NCBI RefSeq assembly: GCF_014145665.1
Contig: NZ_JACHTD010000013.1
Span: 1 to 64,000 of the forward strand
Length of the DNA: 64,000 nt
From: Myroides sp. NP-2
Lineage (GTDB): Bacteria > Bacteroidota > Bacteroidia > Flavobacteriales > Flavobacteriaceae
Reading direction: 5' to 3'
Below, piece by piece: positions 1-7,977 of the stretch. Under the pieces are notes generated by a model that was not told where the DNA came from, searched no databases, and worked only from the letters and a program-made list of their open reading frames with translations. Made by a program: the position numbers and the translations under genes. The stretch's first letter is position 1, and each line of letters opens with the position of its first letter.

Positions 1-504
1 AAAAAAGATTTTTACACCTTGATTCAGGAAGAGTTTGATATAACCTATGATAAAACAGGAAAACCTTTCAGAATGGTTACAAATTACTCTAATCGTAAAA
101 AGAAAATAATTAATACGGAAAAACCGAGAAAGAAAGAAGTTTACGAATCTGAAAGAGATTTTGCTAAATCGGTTGTTATGGAGATTTTTTATAGTAGTTC
201 TAAATCAACTGTTTCAGAGATAAAAATTTTCAAAGATAAATTTCCAAGTGTGTTCAAGATTATGAGTTACATAAAAAATGAATGTGTTGAGCTTTATACG
301 TTATTAAGCCATATAGAAGCCTGTTGTCTATTAGATTGTGTTGCATTACGATTCAGCAAAAAATATCCTGATATTCCTTTATGGAGCATTCACGACAGCT
401 TGGTAACAACAGAGAATTACCTACCTCTATTGAAAGAAGAAATAGAAAGACTGTTGTATGATATAACAACTTTAAAAGTAAATACTAAAATGGAATATTG
501 GTAA
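1..504 (+). CDS. C-terminal fragment of a polymerase-like protein (5' end outside window)
   Basis: The reading frame is open from base 1 (K-K-D-F-Y-T-L-I-Q before any start codon), so this is the 3' end of a longer gene cut by the window edge. The visible ~167 residues end in IPLWSIHDSLVTTENY followed by an amphipathic helix. An I-H-D-S element after a 'hydrophobic-E-A/S' helix resembles motif C of single-subunit polymerases (T7 RNA polymerase and PolA-type palms), which suggests a phage- or plasmid-type polymerase. That assignment rests on one motif and is tentative. Codon use is very AT-rich compared with the core genes to the right, and broken genes follow it, which fits a mobile or decayed segment. 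Alternative: an unrelated hypothetical protein. Confidence 0.5.
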   Translation, partial: KKDFYTLIQEEFDITYDKTGKPFRMVTNYSNRKKKIINTEKPRKKEVYESERDFAKSVVMEIFYSSSKSTVSEIKIFKDKFPSVFKIMSYIKNECVELYTLLSHIEACCLLDCVALRFSKKYPDIPLWSIHDSLVTTENYLPLLKEEIERLLYDITTLKVNTKMEYW

Positions 505-505
505 C

Positions 506-546
<41 letters not shown>

Positions 547-644
547 GGAGTACCTGTAAAGAATATACTTGTATAGTATATACTATTATATAATAATCCT
601 TTTACCCCCTAATGTTGCAGTTTTTCAAAATTAGGAGAAATTTT

Positions 645-681
645 AAAATGCTAAATATTGATAATCAGTATTTAGCATTTT
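645..681 (+). terminator. Hairpin followed by T-rich tract
   Basis: A perfect 13-bp inverted repeat (AAAATGCTAAATA / TATTTAGCATTTT) has an 11-base loop and runs into T-rich sequence. It fits a rho-independent terminator for the polymerase-like gene, although the stem is AT-rich. Confidence 0.6.
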
Positions 682-690
682 TTATTTTGT

Positions 691-992
691 AACAACTTCG
701 ATGAGGTAGCAAGTAAAGGTGCTAAAGCAATTTGCCGTAACCTAAATGGAAAAAATATATCAGACAGCTGTTTTATAAATAGTTTTTGGAGAAGATTTCA
801 AGACACTACAAAGGTTGTTTTGTCAATAAGAGTATTGTTGTTTCACAAGAGCAGAAAACGGCTAAAAACAAATCAATTGAGGTTGGTCAAGTTACTGTTT
901 CTGAAAGACAATCATTAACTCACGTTTATCTTTCAAGAGCTGGAGATAAACAGACTATAACCGAATTTATAGAAATTTTAAAAAATACATAA
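691..992 (+). pseudogene. Frameshifted remnant of a small unknown gene
   Basis: From 691 the frame reads NNFDEVASKGAKAICRNLNG and continues protein-like to about 795 (ending SFWRRFQD). The protein-like reading then moves to another frame, open from the TTG at 786 to the TAA at 992 (68 codons, ending ITEFIEILKNT). The neighbouring stretches of sensible coding in two frames suggest one gene broken by a single frameshift. I do not recognise the family. The alternative is a genuine 68-residue protein with a TTG start, which I find less likely because no start signal is apparent. Confidence 0.35.
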
Positions 993-1485
993 ATAATGAG
1001 ATAGCTGATAGATACAACAATATCTAACAGTTATACGAAATACATAAGCAGTTATTGTATGTATAGATCTGAATCAGAAACTTATATTACGATTTGGAAA
1101 AACACCTTTTTGAGATTGAAGAAAATTGTTTAGTTGGTTTGGGAAGAAAAATTTTACACATTGAAACTTTGTTTTTGTTAGTGAGAACTGACATAACATG
1201 TATCAAAATTCGTAAATTTACAGAAATGATAAAAACAGAAAATATAAGTAAAAGAAAATTTTAGATAGTAAAATATAGATTAGCATTAGTTATTATCTTG
1301 TTCAGAAAACTGGTAATTTTTAGACATACAAGAATAATAAACCCAATGTTCGTGGTTTACACGGACTTGGTTTATTTGTCTTTATGTATACCAGTACCTC
1401 TGTACAGTAGGCTAAAGTACCGTGCATTTTTTGTGTTCAAAACTTTAACTTCACTTTCGGTACTGGTGAGATATGAATCAATATT
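993..1485. other. Gene-poor AT-rich gap with one residual open frame
   Basis: No complete gene is seen. One frame is open from 1073 to the TAG at 1262-1264 (it contains YYDLEKHLFEIEENCLVGLG) but has no usable start, so it looks like another coding remnant. A 9-bp inverted repeat ACCAGTACC (1390-1398) / GGTACTGGT (1459-1467) flanks about 60 bases. A 63-codon frame at 1298-1489 shows no protein-like features. Confidence 0.5.
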
Positions 1486-2082
1486 ATGACAAGAAAAAAA
1501 ATCACAATTTTTATTATACTTTGCTTTTCATACTCTTATTCCCAAAATTTATCAGTATTAGAAGAAAAGAATGGATTTAAAAATATAAAACTTGGACAGA
1601 AAGTAGATAACTATAACTTCTTAATAGAAGAAGAATATTTCTCCAAAGCTTATAAAATGACAATAGGTGGTAAAGACTACACATTTAACACAGGAAATAG
1701 CCACATAGCTGATTTCCAAAAAGAAATTACTCTAAGAAGTATAGGGGATTTTCAAGTTTTTAGAGTTTTTGTTGGAACAATAGATAATTATATTTACAAG
1801 ATTCAGATAATAACAGAATATAACAGAAAGCTATATGAATATTTGTGTGTTATTTTCGGAGAACCAACTTATAAATCATTTGGGAAGAATCAAGATACTT
1901 TATCTTGGTGGGAAACAGAAAATTTACAACTTACAATTTCTGCAAATAATTTATTAAATGATTACGCTACCTATTATAGCCTAACATATACAGACAAAAC
2001 TCTAGAGTTAAGATATAAAAAAGCAAGAGAAGAATCTATAAGAAAAGAAAGTGAAATAAAAAAAATCAAAGATGATTTATAA
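1486..2082 (+). CDS. Small secreted hypothetical protein
   Basis: This 198-residue protein of unknown function is the only intact complete gene in the left accessory stretch. It begins with an ATG and a clear Sec signal peptide: basic M-T-R-K-K, hydrophobic core, and a likely cut after S-Y-S-Q near residue 20. That places it in the periplasm or outside the cell. The body is rich in Tyr, Asn and Glu and the C-terminus is a charged helix (EESIRKESEIKKIKDDL). No catalytic motif is visible. Its low GC matches the surrounding broken genes more than the core genome, which suggests horizontal origin. The flanks contain no partner gene that would hint at a role. Confidence 0.7.
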   Translation: MTRKKITIFIILCFSYSYSQNLSVLEEKNGFKNIKLGQKVDNYNFLIEEEYFSKAYKMTIGGKDYTFNTGNSHIADFQKEITLRSIGDFQVFRVFVGTIDNYIYKIQIITEYNRKLYEYLCVIFGEPTYKSFGKNQDTLSWWETENLQLTISANNLLNDYATYYSLTYTDKTLELRYKKAREESIRKESEIKKIKDDL

Positions 2083-2174
2083 TTTACCTTATTATAAGGA
2101 ATTTAGATTATCAATAAAGTTCTTAAGTAAATTCATAAAACATACTCAAACAGTAACATCAAAATTAAATAAAA

Positions 2175-2549
2175 ATGAAAACAGTTAATCTATTTTTAGC
2201 TTACTAATAACCTTATTAACAATCACAGCCTATTCAAGTGATGATAATAACACAAACAACGAAAACAGCCTAATTGTAGGTATTTGGTCAGAACATAGAT
2301 AAAAAGCGAGTGACTTTAACAATCAGAACTGACACCTTACCGAACATTTCAGTCAAAAGGAACGCTTATAGACCGTTACAATGGAGTTGTTGAAGCAATT
2401 GGCACTTGGTCAATTTTAGAAAACCCTCTTACAGAGAATTGAGAAGATGAAGCAATATAATCTGAAATCCTGATTTTGAATGAAACTACTCTTCAAGTGA
2501 AAAAAAATTTGATGACGAAGAATGGCAAATTTACGAATATGTAAAATAA
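2175..2549 (+). pseudogene. Broken small lipoprotein gene (lipocalin-like)
   Basis: Piecing three frames together gives MKTVNLFLA, then LLITLLTITAYSSDDNNTNN, then SLIVGIWSEHR, and later IGTWSILENPLTEN and a C-terminus ending QIYEYVK-stop. This is the layout of small Bacteroidota lipoproteins with a lipocalin-like body, where G-x-W follows the lipobox. It is broken by a frameshift after codon 9, several in-frame stops (for example TAA after SEHR) and further shifts. The lipobox cysteine expected in T-A-C-S-S-D-D is Tyr (TAT in place of TGT), so the anchor is lost too. The family is inferred from pattern only; that the gene is broken is clear. Confidence 0.65.
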
Positions 2550-2556
2550 TAATATA

Positions 2557-2853
2557 ATGACAGATATTTCCAAAACTCTAAAGTTAGTTTATCAATCTTA
2601 TTTTTACTCTGTTTATTAGACTGGAGTTACGGATATTATCAGTTTGTCCGTTTTGTAGGTGTGGTTGGCTTATCAGAAAAGAGGTAAAAAAGATAAGACT
2701 TGGCTTGTGATTTGGTTGGTTTCTGCTTTACTTATCAATCCGTTTGTTAAAGTAGTATTAGGAAGAACGATTTGGAACATTATAGATGTTATATGGGCTG
2801 TTTTACTAGCATTTTCGACATACAAGAATAGAGAAGCTTCAAAACCCAAATAA
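2557..2853 (+). pseudogene. Broken small membrane-protein gene (DUF6804-like)
   Basis: Three consecutive frames join into one membrane protein: MTDISKTLKLV from the ATG at 2557, then LSILFLLCLLDWSYGYYQFV ending near 2660, then the frame of 2659-2853 (VWLAYQKRGKKDKTWLVIWL to the stop). The combined product would have about three transmembrane helices and the NPFVKVVLGRTIWNIID stretch I associate with DUF6804-type proteins. At least two frameshifts separate the parts. The last part (64 codons from a GTG) could in principle still be translated alone, but it lacks the first helices. Confidence 0.6.
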
Positions 2854-2889
2854 AAACCCTTCAAATAAAAGATAAAATCGACTTCAAGA

Positions 2890-3280
2890 ATACAACTTAC
2901 AAGATTTTTATCAGTTTATTGTCTTCTATTAGATAAGTTTTAGTTGTTTTAAGCATAATTCTGCTAAAGATGAAGAAGTATATAATACAACAATAGATGA
3001 GGAGCCAACGTTTCTAAATCTTCAAAATTCATTTACTAAAAATTATAATGATTTTGTCAATGCTGATTATTCAAAGTTTGAAACAAATACTTTGTTCACT
3101 ATCATTTAATACGGAGATAAGCAATAATAACCACGGGGTCAAGAGCTGTAAAAAAGTTTGGAGATTGAAAAGATAAAGTTTTATGAATTTAATAATGATA
3201 TAAATACAGAGCAGATTGAAATTTGCGATAAGGAAAGGATTAACTCATTAGGGATTTTATATTGGTCAAAAATTGAGTAA
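2890..3280 (+). pseudogene. Broken small lipoprotein gene, unknown family
   Basis: Coding-like fragments in different frames run in order. First comes a signal-like KIFISLLSSIR-stop. Next is SCFKHNSAKDEEVYNTTIDE, continuing to a stop after LFTII near 3110. Last is LEIEKIKFYEFNNDINTEQI, continuing to ILYWSKIE and the TAA at 3278-3280. S-C at the junction looks like a lipobox. Two or more frameshifts and an internal stop make it non-functional. The left boundary is approximate because no start codon is evident. Confidence 0.5.
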
Positions 3281-3289
3281 ATGAAAGAC

Positions 3290-3322
3290 AAAGGGGTAGG
3301 TGTGAAATCTACGCCCCTTTTT
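3290..3322 (+). terminator. Rho-independent terminator
   Basis: The stem AAGGGGTAG / CTAcgCCCCTT, with a two-base bulge, is followed by a T tract. It lies just after the stop of the broken lipoprotein gene. Confidence 0.55.
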
Positions 3323-3640
3323 ATTAGAAACAAATTCAATTTTTTTTATGGGGTGGCGGGCTTGCAAAAGACTTTTACAGATATATTTTTCAACTTCTTT
3401 CTCTGCTCAACTTGTTCAGGTAACTCTGTAAGGTGTTATATACCTATATATGAAATTACCCTTATTTTGGTTGATTGTCATCAGACAAAGAGGAAGAAGA
3501 ACCTAATCAGAAAGAGGGTTAATAAACAACATCAGAATAATACAACTGGACAAAGGTTTAGTAAGAATGTTTTTAGCTATATATCCTTGTTTTTTATTGA
3601 GTGTTGGATAATTCGTTGGACAATAAAAACGATTATAAAA
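3323..3640. other. Gap without a convincing gene
   Basis: A 144-codon frame (3281-3715) spans this gap but runs antisense through the tRNA-Asn gene and ends in the A-P-P-L-G-L-E-P-R-T-L string typical of frames read across tRNA genes, so it is not called. A short run near 3480-3525 (SSDKEEEEPNQKEG in one frame) may be the relic of yet another lipoprotein. Confidence 0.5.
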
Positions 3641-3679
3641 AATAAACCTCAGCAAATCAATGACTTACTGAGGTTATTT
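3641..3679 (-). terminator. Terminator of tRNA-Asn
   Basis: On the minus strand the hairpin CTGAGGTT / AACCTCAG begins two bases after the tRNA 3' end and runs into a T-rich tract. Confidence 0.75.
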
Positions 3680-3680
3680 G

Positions 3681-3754
3681 CTCCCCCTCTTGGGCTCGAA
3701 CCAAGGACCCTCTGATTAACAGTCAGATGCTCTAACCAACTGAGCTAAGGAGGA
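3681..3754 (-). tRNA. tRNA-Asn (anticodon GTT)
   Basis: The minus strand folds as a cloverleaf of 74 bases: acceptor stem TCCTCCT / AGGGGGA with G as discriminator, D-loop TAGCTCAGTTGGTTAGAGCA, anticodon arm CTGACTGTTAATCAG with anticodon GTT, and T-arm with GGTTCGAGCCC. CCA is not encoded. The 3' half faces the decayed accessory stretch at 1-3640, the usual orientation when an element integrates into a tRNA 3' end. Confidence 0.95.
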
Positions 3755-3778
3755 AGGTATCTTACCTTAAATGCAGTG

Positions 3779-3808
3779 CAAATATAACATCATTTTTTAT
3801 TTCTGCAA
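3779..3808 (-). promoter_or_regulatory. Promoter of tRNA-Asn
   Basis: On the minus strand TTG (3806-3808) and TATATTTG (3779-3786) are separated by 19 bases, matching the flavobacterial consensus TTG-N17-23-TAnnTTTG, about 25 bases before the tRNA 5' end. Confidence 0.75.
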
Positions 3809-3826
3809 CTACATTCGCTTTATTTT

Positions 3827-5185
3827 TTATTTACTGAATATCGCTTTGTAAATATCATTTCCATTGGCAAACAATAACAACCCTATAAGTATAAAGAAAC
3901 CAACCATTTGCGCATTTTCCAAGAATTTATCACTTGGTTTTCTACCTGAAATCATTTCATACAACAAGAACATCACATGACCTCCATCTAAGGCAGGAAT
4001 CGGCAATAAGTTCATTACTCCTAACATGATTGACAATAAAGCAGTAATATTCCAGAAGTATTCCCAGCTCCATACTGATGGAAAAATATCATAGATGGCC
4101 TTAAATCCACCTACTCCTTTATAGGCTCCTGTTTCCGGTTTAATAATTTTCTTTAATTGCTGGAAGTAGCCTGCTACTTTTTCCGTTCCTTTACTTAATC
4201 CAACAGAAAAAGATTCTCCTAGTGTATACTTTACTTGGCTGATATTATATAATCCCATTTGCTTAATGGTGTCGATTGACAATCCTCCAGCTGGCGCTAT
4301 GCCAGCAACGCCATCTGCATTGATCTGCAATTGAACGGTAACGTCTTTTCCGTCACGCTCAACAACAACGGGAACAGTCTGCCCTTTTAATCCAACGATT
4401 GCAGGCTGTACTTGATCCATAAACGGTGTTGCAATACCATTGATGCTCTTGATAACATCTTTTGCTTGAAATACTTCTGCCGCATTAGACCCTTGAATAT
4501 CCTCCACAAACCCCATAATAACAAAGGGAATACGCAAGGAAATCCACCCTTCTTTTTTAGCTCCATCGCTCAATTGCCCGAGTAAGTTTACAGGTAAGTC
4601 AATATTTTCTATCACCCCATTGCGCTCAATTTCAATCTGATGCCCCATCATAACCTCATAACCAACATCGTTGAAACGCTCAATTTCCTTCCCATCAACC
4701 GCAACAATTTTATCTCCGGTTTTTAATCCTGCTTCTTGTAGGATAGGCGATTGCACCCAAACGCCATGATCCATATCTTTATTCGAAATATATAAATCAC
4801 CATAAGCATAGGTCATCCCAATATAAATCACAAAAGCTAAGATGAAGTTTACCGTTACCCCACCTAACATAATGATTAAACGCTGCCAAGCTGGTTTTGA
4901 ACGAAATTCCCACGGCTGTGGCTCACTTTTCAATTGCTCTGTATCCATGCTTTCATTCACCATTCCAGAGATCTTAACATATCCTCCTAAAGGCAACCAA
5001 CCAATTCCATACACTGTATCGCCTATTTTCTTTTTAAATAGAGAGAACTTTACATCAAAGAAGAGATAGAATTTCTCCACACGCGTTTTAAATAATTTAG
5101 CTGGGATAAAATGTCCTAACTCATGTAGGATAATCAAGAAGGATAAGCTCAATAAGAATTGAGAAAGTTTAATCAATATTTCCAT
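3827..5185 (-). CDS. rseP: RIP metalloprotease RseP (site-2 protease)
   Basis: This 452-residue inner-membrane zinc protease performs intramembrane cleavage, in other bacteria of anti-sigma factors and signal-peptide remnants. The first helix carries the zinc motif HELGH at residues 21-25. A PDZ-like region with GLKTGDKIVAVDGKEI lies near residues 150-170, with a second PDZ-like stretch after it. The C-terminal helix has the second family signature NLLPIPALDGGH near residues 392-403, whose Asp is the third zinc ligand. Length is normal for the family. A TATTTTTG box lies 34 bases upstream. No anti-sigma gene is nearby, so its substrate here is unknown. Confidence 0.95.
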   Translation of the reverse strand: MEILIKLSQFLLSLSFLIILHELGHFIPAKLFKTRVEKFYLFFDVKFSLFKKKIGDTVYGIGWLPLGGYVKISGMVNESMDTEQLKSEPQPWEFRSKPAWQRLIIMLGGVTVNFILAFVIYIGMTYAYGDLYISNKDMDHGVWVQSPILQEAGLKTGDKIVAVDGKEIERFNDVGYEVMMGHQIEIERNGVIENIDLPVNLLGQLSDGAKKEGWISLRIPFVIMGFVEDIQGSNAAEVFQAKDVIKSINGIATPFMDQVQPAIVGLKGQTVPVVVERDGKDVTVQLQINADGVAGIAPAGGLSIDTIKQMGLYNISQVKYTLGESFSVGLSKGTEKVAGYFQQLKKIIKPETGAYKGVGGFKAIYDIFPSVWSWEYFWNITALLSIMLGVMNLLPIPALDGGHVMFLLYEMISGRKPSDKFLENAQMVGFFILIGLLLFANGNDIYKAIFSK

Positions 5186-5508
5186 TGTACTAATTTCGTT
5201 TCAAATCTGAATAATAAGCAAAAATAAAATATTAGTTGAACTATCAACTATATTTTAGCAAACTATTATTGATAAAGATGCAAGCCTAGACGAATTCGCT
5301 AAATGTAAATCACTCATGCCGCTATATTTCGTTTTTTTTGTTGTTGTTGCTGTTGCAACAAAGCGAAAGGGGGCATAATTATGGGATAAAAGGCGATTTA
5401 ACGTTACGTTCTCCTTTTTATAAGCGAGTAATCCGATGAAAAACAACAAAAAGACGAATAATAAAAAAGTATTTTCTAACTTTGTTATCTTAAACTATTA
5501 TTTATACT
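5186..5508. other. Intergenic region between divergent rseP and serS
   Basis: It holds a rseP promoter box on the minus strand (TATTTTTG, 5219-5226) and the serS box on the plus strand (5477-5484). Two small dyads are visible: TAGTTGA-N4-TCAACTA (5231-5248) and TTGTTGC-N4-GCAACAA near 5341-5358. I see no gene; a 64-codon minus-strand frame here is not protein-like. Confidence 0.5.
5477..5484 (+). promoter_or_regulatory. serS promoter -7 box
   Basis: TAACTTTG matches TAnnTTTG and lies 24 bases before the serS ATG. No clear -33 TTG is seen. Confidence 0.5.
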
Positions 5509-6780
5509 ATGTTACAGATAGCTTTTATTAGAGAGAATCAAGAACAAGTGATTAAAGGCTTGGCAAAAAGAAATCTTGATGTTACGGAGGTGCTAAACGA
5601 AGTGATTGCTTTAGATGAGAAAAGAAGAGCAACACAAGTTGAATTAGACAATGTCTTAGCGGAATCCAACAAGCTATCCAAAAGTATTGGAGAGTTAATG
5701 AAGAGTGGAGAGAAAGCAAAGGCAGAACTCATCAAAGAAAAGACATCAAATTTACGTGAGCAAAGTAAAGACTTGACGGAACAGTTAAATCAAATTTCAG
5801 CTGCGCTTACCGAGAAGTTATATACGATTCCCAACGTTCCAGCGGATATAGTTCCCACAGGAAAAGATGCTGAAGACAACATTACTGTTCACCAACACGG
5901 AGAGATCCCTACCTTACACGAAGGGGCATTACCACACTGGGAATTGGCTAAGAAATACGATTTAATCGACTTCGAATTAGGGAATAAAATTACGGGTGCT
6001 GGATTTCCTGTATACAAAGGTAAAGGAGCTCGCTTACAACGCGCTTTAATTTCTTACTTTTTAGATAAGAATACAGCAGCAGGCTATAGAGAATACCAAG
6101 TTCCTCACGTTATTAATGAGGCTTCAGGATTTGGAACAGGGCAATTACCAGACAAAGAAGGACAGATGTATCACATTGGCGTGGATGATTTGTATTTAAT
6201 TCCAACAGCGGAAGTGCCAATTACGAATATGTTTAGAGATGTAATCCTTCAAGAAAGTGATTTCCCAGTGCTTTGTACAGGCTATACCCCATGTTTCCGC
6301 AGAGAAGCAGGATCGTATGGTGCACATGTTAGAGGGTTAAACCGCTTACACCAATTTGACAAAGTGGAAATTGTACGCATCGAACATCCTGACAATTCAT
6401 ATCAAGCCCTTGATGGAATGGTCGAGCATGTTCAAGAATTGTTACACGAATTAAAACTGCCGTATCGAATCTTGAGATTGTGTGGTGGAGATATGGGATT
6501 CACTTCTGCGTTGACCTACGATTTCGAAGTGTTTTCAACTGCCCAAAACAGATGGTTAGAAATCAGTTCGGTATCTAACTTTGAAACTTTCCAAGCCAAT
6601 CGTTTGAAACTGCGTTTTAAAGATAAAACGGGCAAAAGCCAATTGGCTCATACATTAAACGGTAGTTCACTAGCGTTACCTCGTGTATTGGCTGGAATTT
6701 TAGAAAATTATCAAACGCCAGAAGGAATTGTGATACCTGAGGTCTTAAGACCGTACACAGGATTTGATATTATTGATTAA
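5509..6780 (+). CDS. serS: Seryl-tRNA synthetase
   Basis: This class II aminoacyl-tRNA synthetase of 423 residues, normal length, charges tRNA-Ser in the cytosol. Residues 1 to ~105 form the long antiparallel coiled coil that grips the tRNA variable arm. The catalytic domain shows TAEVPIT near residue 233, motif 2 CFRREAGSYGAHVRGL near residue 262, and motif 3 ALPRVLAGILENYQ near residue 388. The ATG at 5509 gives the standard MLQIAFIRENQ start. It is monocistronic: a promoter box lies in front and a strong terminator behind. Confidence 0.97.
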   Translation: MLQIAFIRENQEQVIKGLAKRNLDVTEVLNEVIALDEKRRATQVELDNVLAESNKLSKSIGELMKSGEKAKAELIKEKTSNLREQSKDLTEQLNQISAALTEKLYTIPNVPADIVPTGKDAEDNITVHQHGEIPTLHEGALPHWELAKKYDLIDFELGNKITGAGFPVYKGKGARLQRALISYFLDKNTAAGYREYQVPHVINEASGFGTGQLPDKEGQMYHIGVDDLYLIPTAEVPITNMFRDVILQESDFPVLCTGYTPCFRREAGSYGAHVRGLNRLHQFDKVEIVRIEHPDNSYQALDGMVEHVQELLHELKLPYRILRLCGGDMGFTSALTYDFEVFSTAQNRWLEISSVSNFETFQANRLKLRFKDKTGKSQLAHTLNGSSLALPRVLAGILENYQTPEGIVIPEVLRPYTGFDIID

Positions 6781-6806
6781 TTTTACACGATAAATACTCG
6801 CATATG

Positions 6807-6847
6807 AAAAGCACCAAATCCGATAAAGTCATTTGGTGCTTTTTTTA
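6807..6847 (+). terminator. Rho-independent terminator of serS
   Basis: The perfect 13-bp stem AAAAGCACCAAAT / ATTTGGTGCTTTT is followed by a T run. Confidence 0.85.
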
Positions 6848-6853
6848 TCTTTG
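6846..6853 (+). promoter_or_regulatory. Promoter -7 box for the DUF4286-rsmA-mgtE group
   Basis: TATCTTTG matches TAnnTTTG exactly. It starts within the T tract of the serS terminator and lies 21 bases before the ATG at 6875. Confidence 0.6.
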
Positions 6854-6874
6854 TACAACCCAAATATACCGCAG

Positions 6875-7186
6875 ATGATTATTTACAATATAACGATAAA
6901 CATCCATGAAAGTGTACACGATACATGGATGGCATGGACCAAAGAGTTTTACATTCCTGGCATGCTCAATACAAAAAAATTCAATAAAGCCCGTATGGTG
7001 AAAGTTCTTGTAGAGGAAGACATGGGTGGAATTACGTACTCCCTTCAATTTGAAGCGCCCAACGCAGAGGTATTGAACCAATTTTACCGCGAAGACGCCG
7101 ATTTCTTTGAAAGTGAATCGCGCAAAAAGTTTGGCGAATTAATGCTTACCTTCAAAACAGAACTAGAGCTAATTAGCGAACACTAA
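6875..7186 (+). CDS. DUF4286 family protein
   Basis: This small cytosolic protein of 103 residues has unknown function; I recognise it as DUF4286 ([20 protein letters not shown] start, compact alpha/beta pattern). I chose the ATG at 6875 because the longer frame begins inside the terminator and promoter upstream, and family members start with M-I-x-Y-N. It precedes rsmA by 11 bases and is probably co-transcribed with it. No signal peptide or membrane segment is present, and nothing in the sequence shows an enzymatic role. Confidence 0.8.
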   Translation: MIIYNITINIHESVHDTWMAWTKEFYIPGMLNTKKFNKARMVKVLVEEDMGGITYSLQFEAPNAEVLNQFYREDADFFESESRKKFGELMLTFKTELELISEH

Positions 7187-7197
7187 ACCAATTTACC

Positions 7198-7977
7198 ATG
7201 GATAAAGTAAGAGCAAAAAAACACTTGGGGCAACACTTCTTAACGGATGAAAATGTTGCGATGCGAATCGCAGATACGCTTACCTTAGAAGGGTATAAAA
7301 AAGTATTGGAGATTGGTCCTGGAATGGGCGTGTTGACCAAGTATATCTTGGACAAGCCCATTGAAACTTTTGTGGTAGAGATCGACACGGAATCTGTTGA
7401 CTATTTACACAAACACTATCCTAAATTACAGGATCATATTTTTGCACAAGATTTTTTAAAATTCAATATCGTACAGGCATTTAACCAAGAACCTTTTGCC
7501 GTTATAGGAAACTTTCCCTATAACATATCCACGCAGATTGTTTTTCGCGTTTTGGAGCTTCGCGATTTTGTACCTGAATTTTCAGGTATGTTTCAAAAAG
7601 AAGTTGCCGAACGCATATGTGAGAAGAAAGGCAGCAAAGCCTATGGTATTCTCTCTGTGCTAACTCAAGCATTTTATGACACTGAATACTTATTTACGGT
7701 GTCTGAACATGTTTTTAATCCACCACCCAAAGTCAAATCTGGGGTTATGCGCATGCGCAGAAAAGAGAATTACTCCTTGCCATGCAATGAAAAATTATTT
7801 TTTACCGTCGTAAAAACTGCTTTTAATCAACGTCGAAAGACCTTGAGAAATAGTTTAAAGAGTTTCAATTTACCCGATGACATCCGAGAGGAGGCGATTT
7901 TTAACATGCGTCCAGAACAATTAGGAGTAGAAGAATTTATTGATCTTACAAAAAAAATAGAACTACATGGAGTTTAA
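7198..7977 (+). CDS. rsmA: 16S rRNA dimethyladenosine transferase RsmA
   Basis: This SAM-dependent methylase dimethylates two adjacent adenosines near the 3' end of 16S rRNA during small-subunit maturation. The 259 residues are normal in length. N-terminal K-K-H-L-G-Q-H-F-L lies at residues 6-14, SAM motif I EIGPGMG near residues 37-43, and the catalytic NFPYNIS near residues 104-110. The C-terminal helical domain with [11 protein letters not shown] follows. Its stop overlaps the start of mgtE by 11 bases, indicating translational coupling. Confidence 0.96.
   Translation: MDKVRAKKHLGQHFLTDENVAMRIADTLTLEGYKKVLEIGPGMGVLTKYILDKPIETFVVEIDTESVDYLHKHYPKLQDHIFAQDFLKFNIVQAFNQEPFAVIGNFPYNISTQIVFRVLELRDFVPEFSGMFQKEVAERICEKKGSKAYGILSVLTQAFYDTEYLFTVSEHVFNPPPKVKSGVMRMRRKENYSLPCNEKLFFTVVKTAFNQRRKTLRNSLKSFNLPDDIREEAIFNMRPEQLGVEEFIDLTKKIELHGV

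Noticed and set aside
1298..1489. 63-codon frame before the secreted protein
   Set aside because: No start signal, no recognisable pattern, and it overlaps the following ATG; treated as chance.
3281..3715. 144-codon plus-strand frame ending in APPLGLEPRTL
   Set aside because: Its end is the antisense reading of the tRNA-Asn gene, a common false ORF. The rest has no protein-like pattern and crosses the tRNA terminator.
5255..5449. 64-codon minus-strand frame between rseP and serS
   Set aside because: Low-complexity Thr/Lys stretches come from a GTT-rich DNA tract; no promoter, family or start support.
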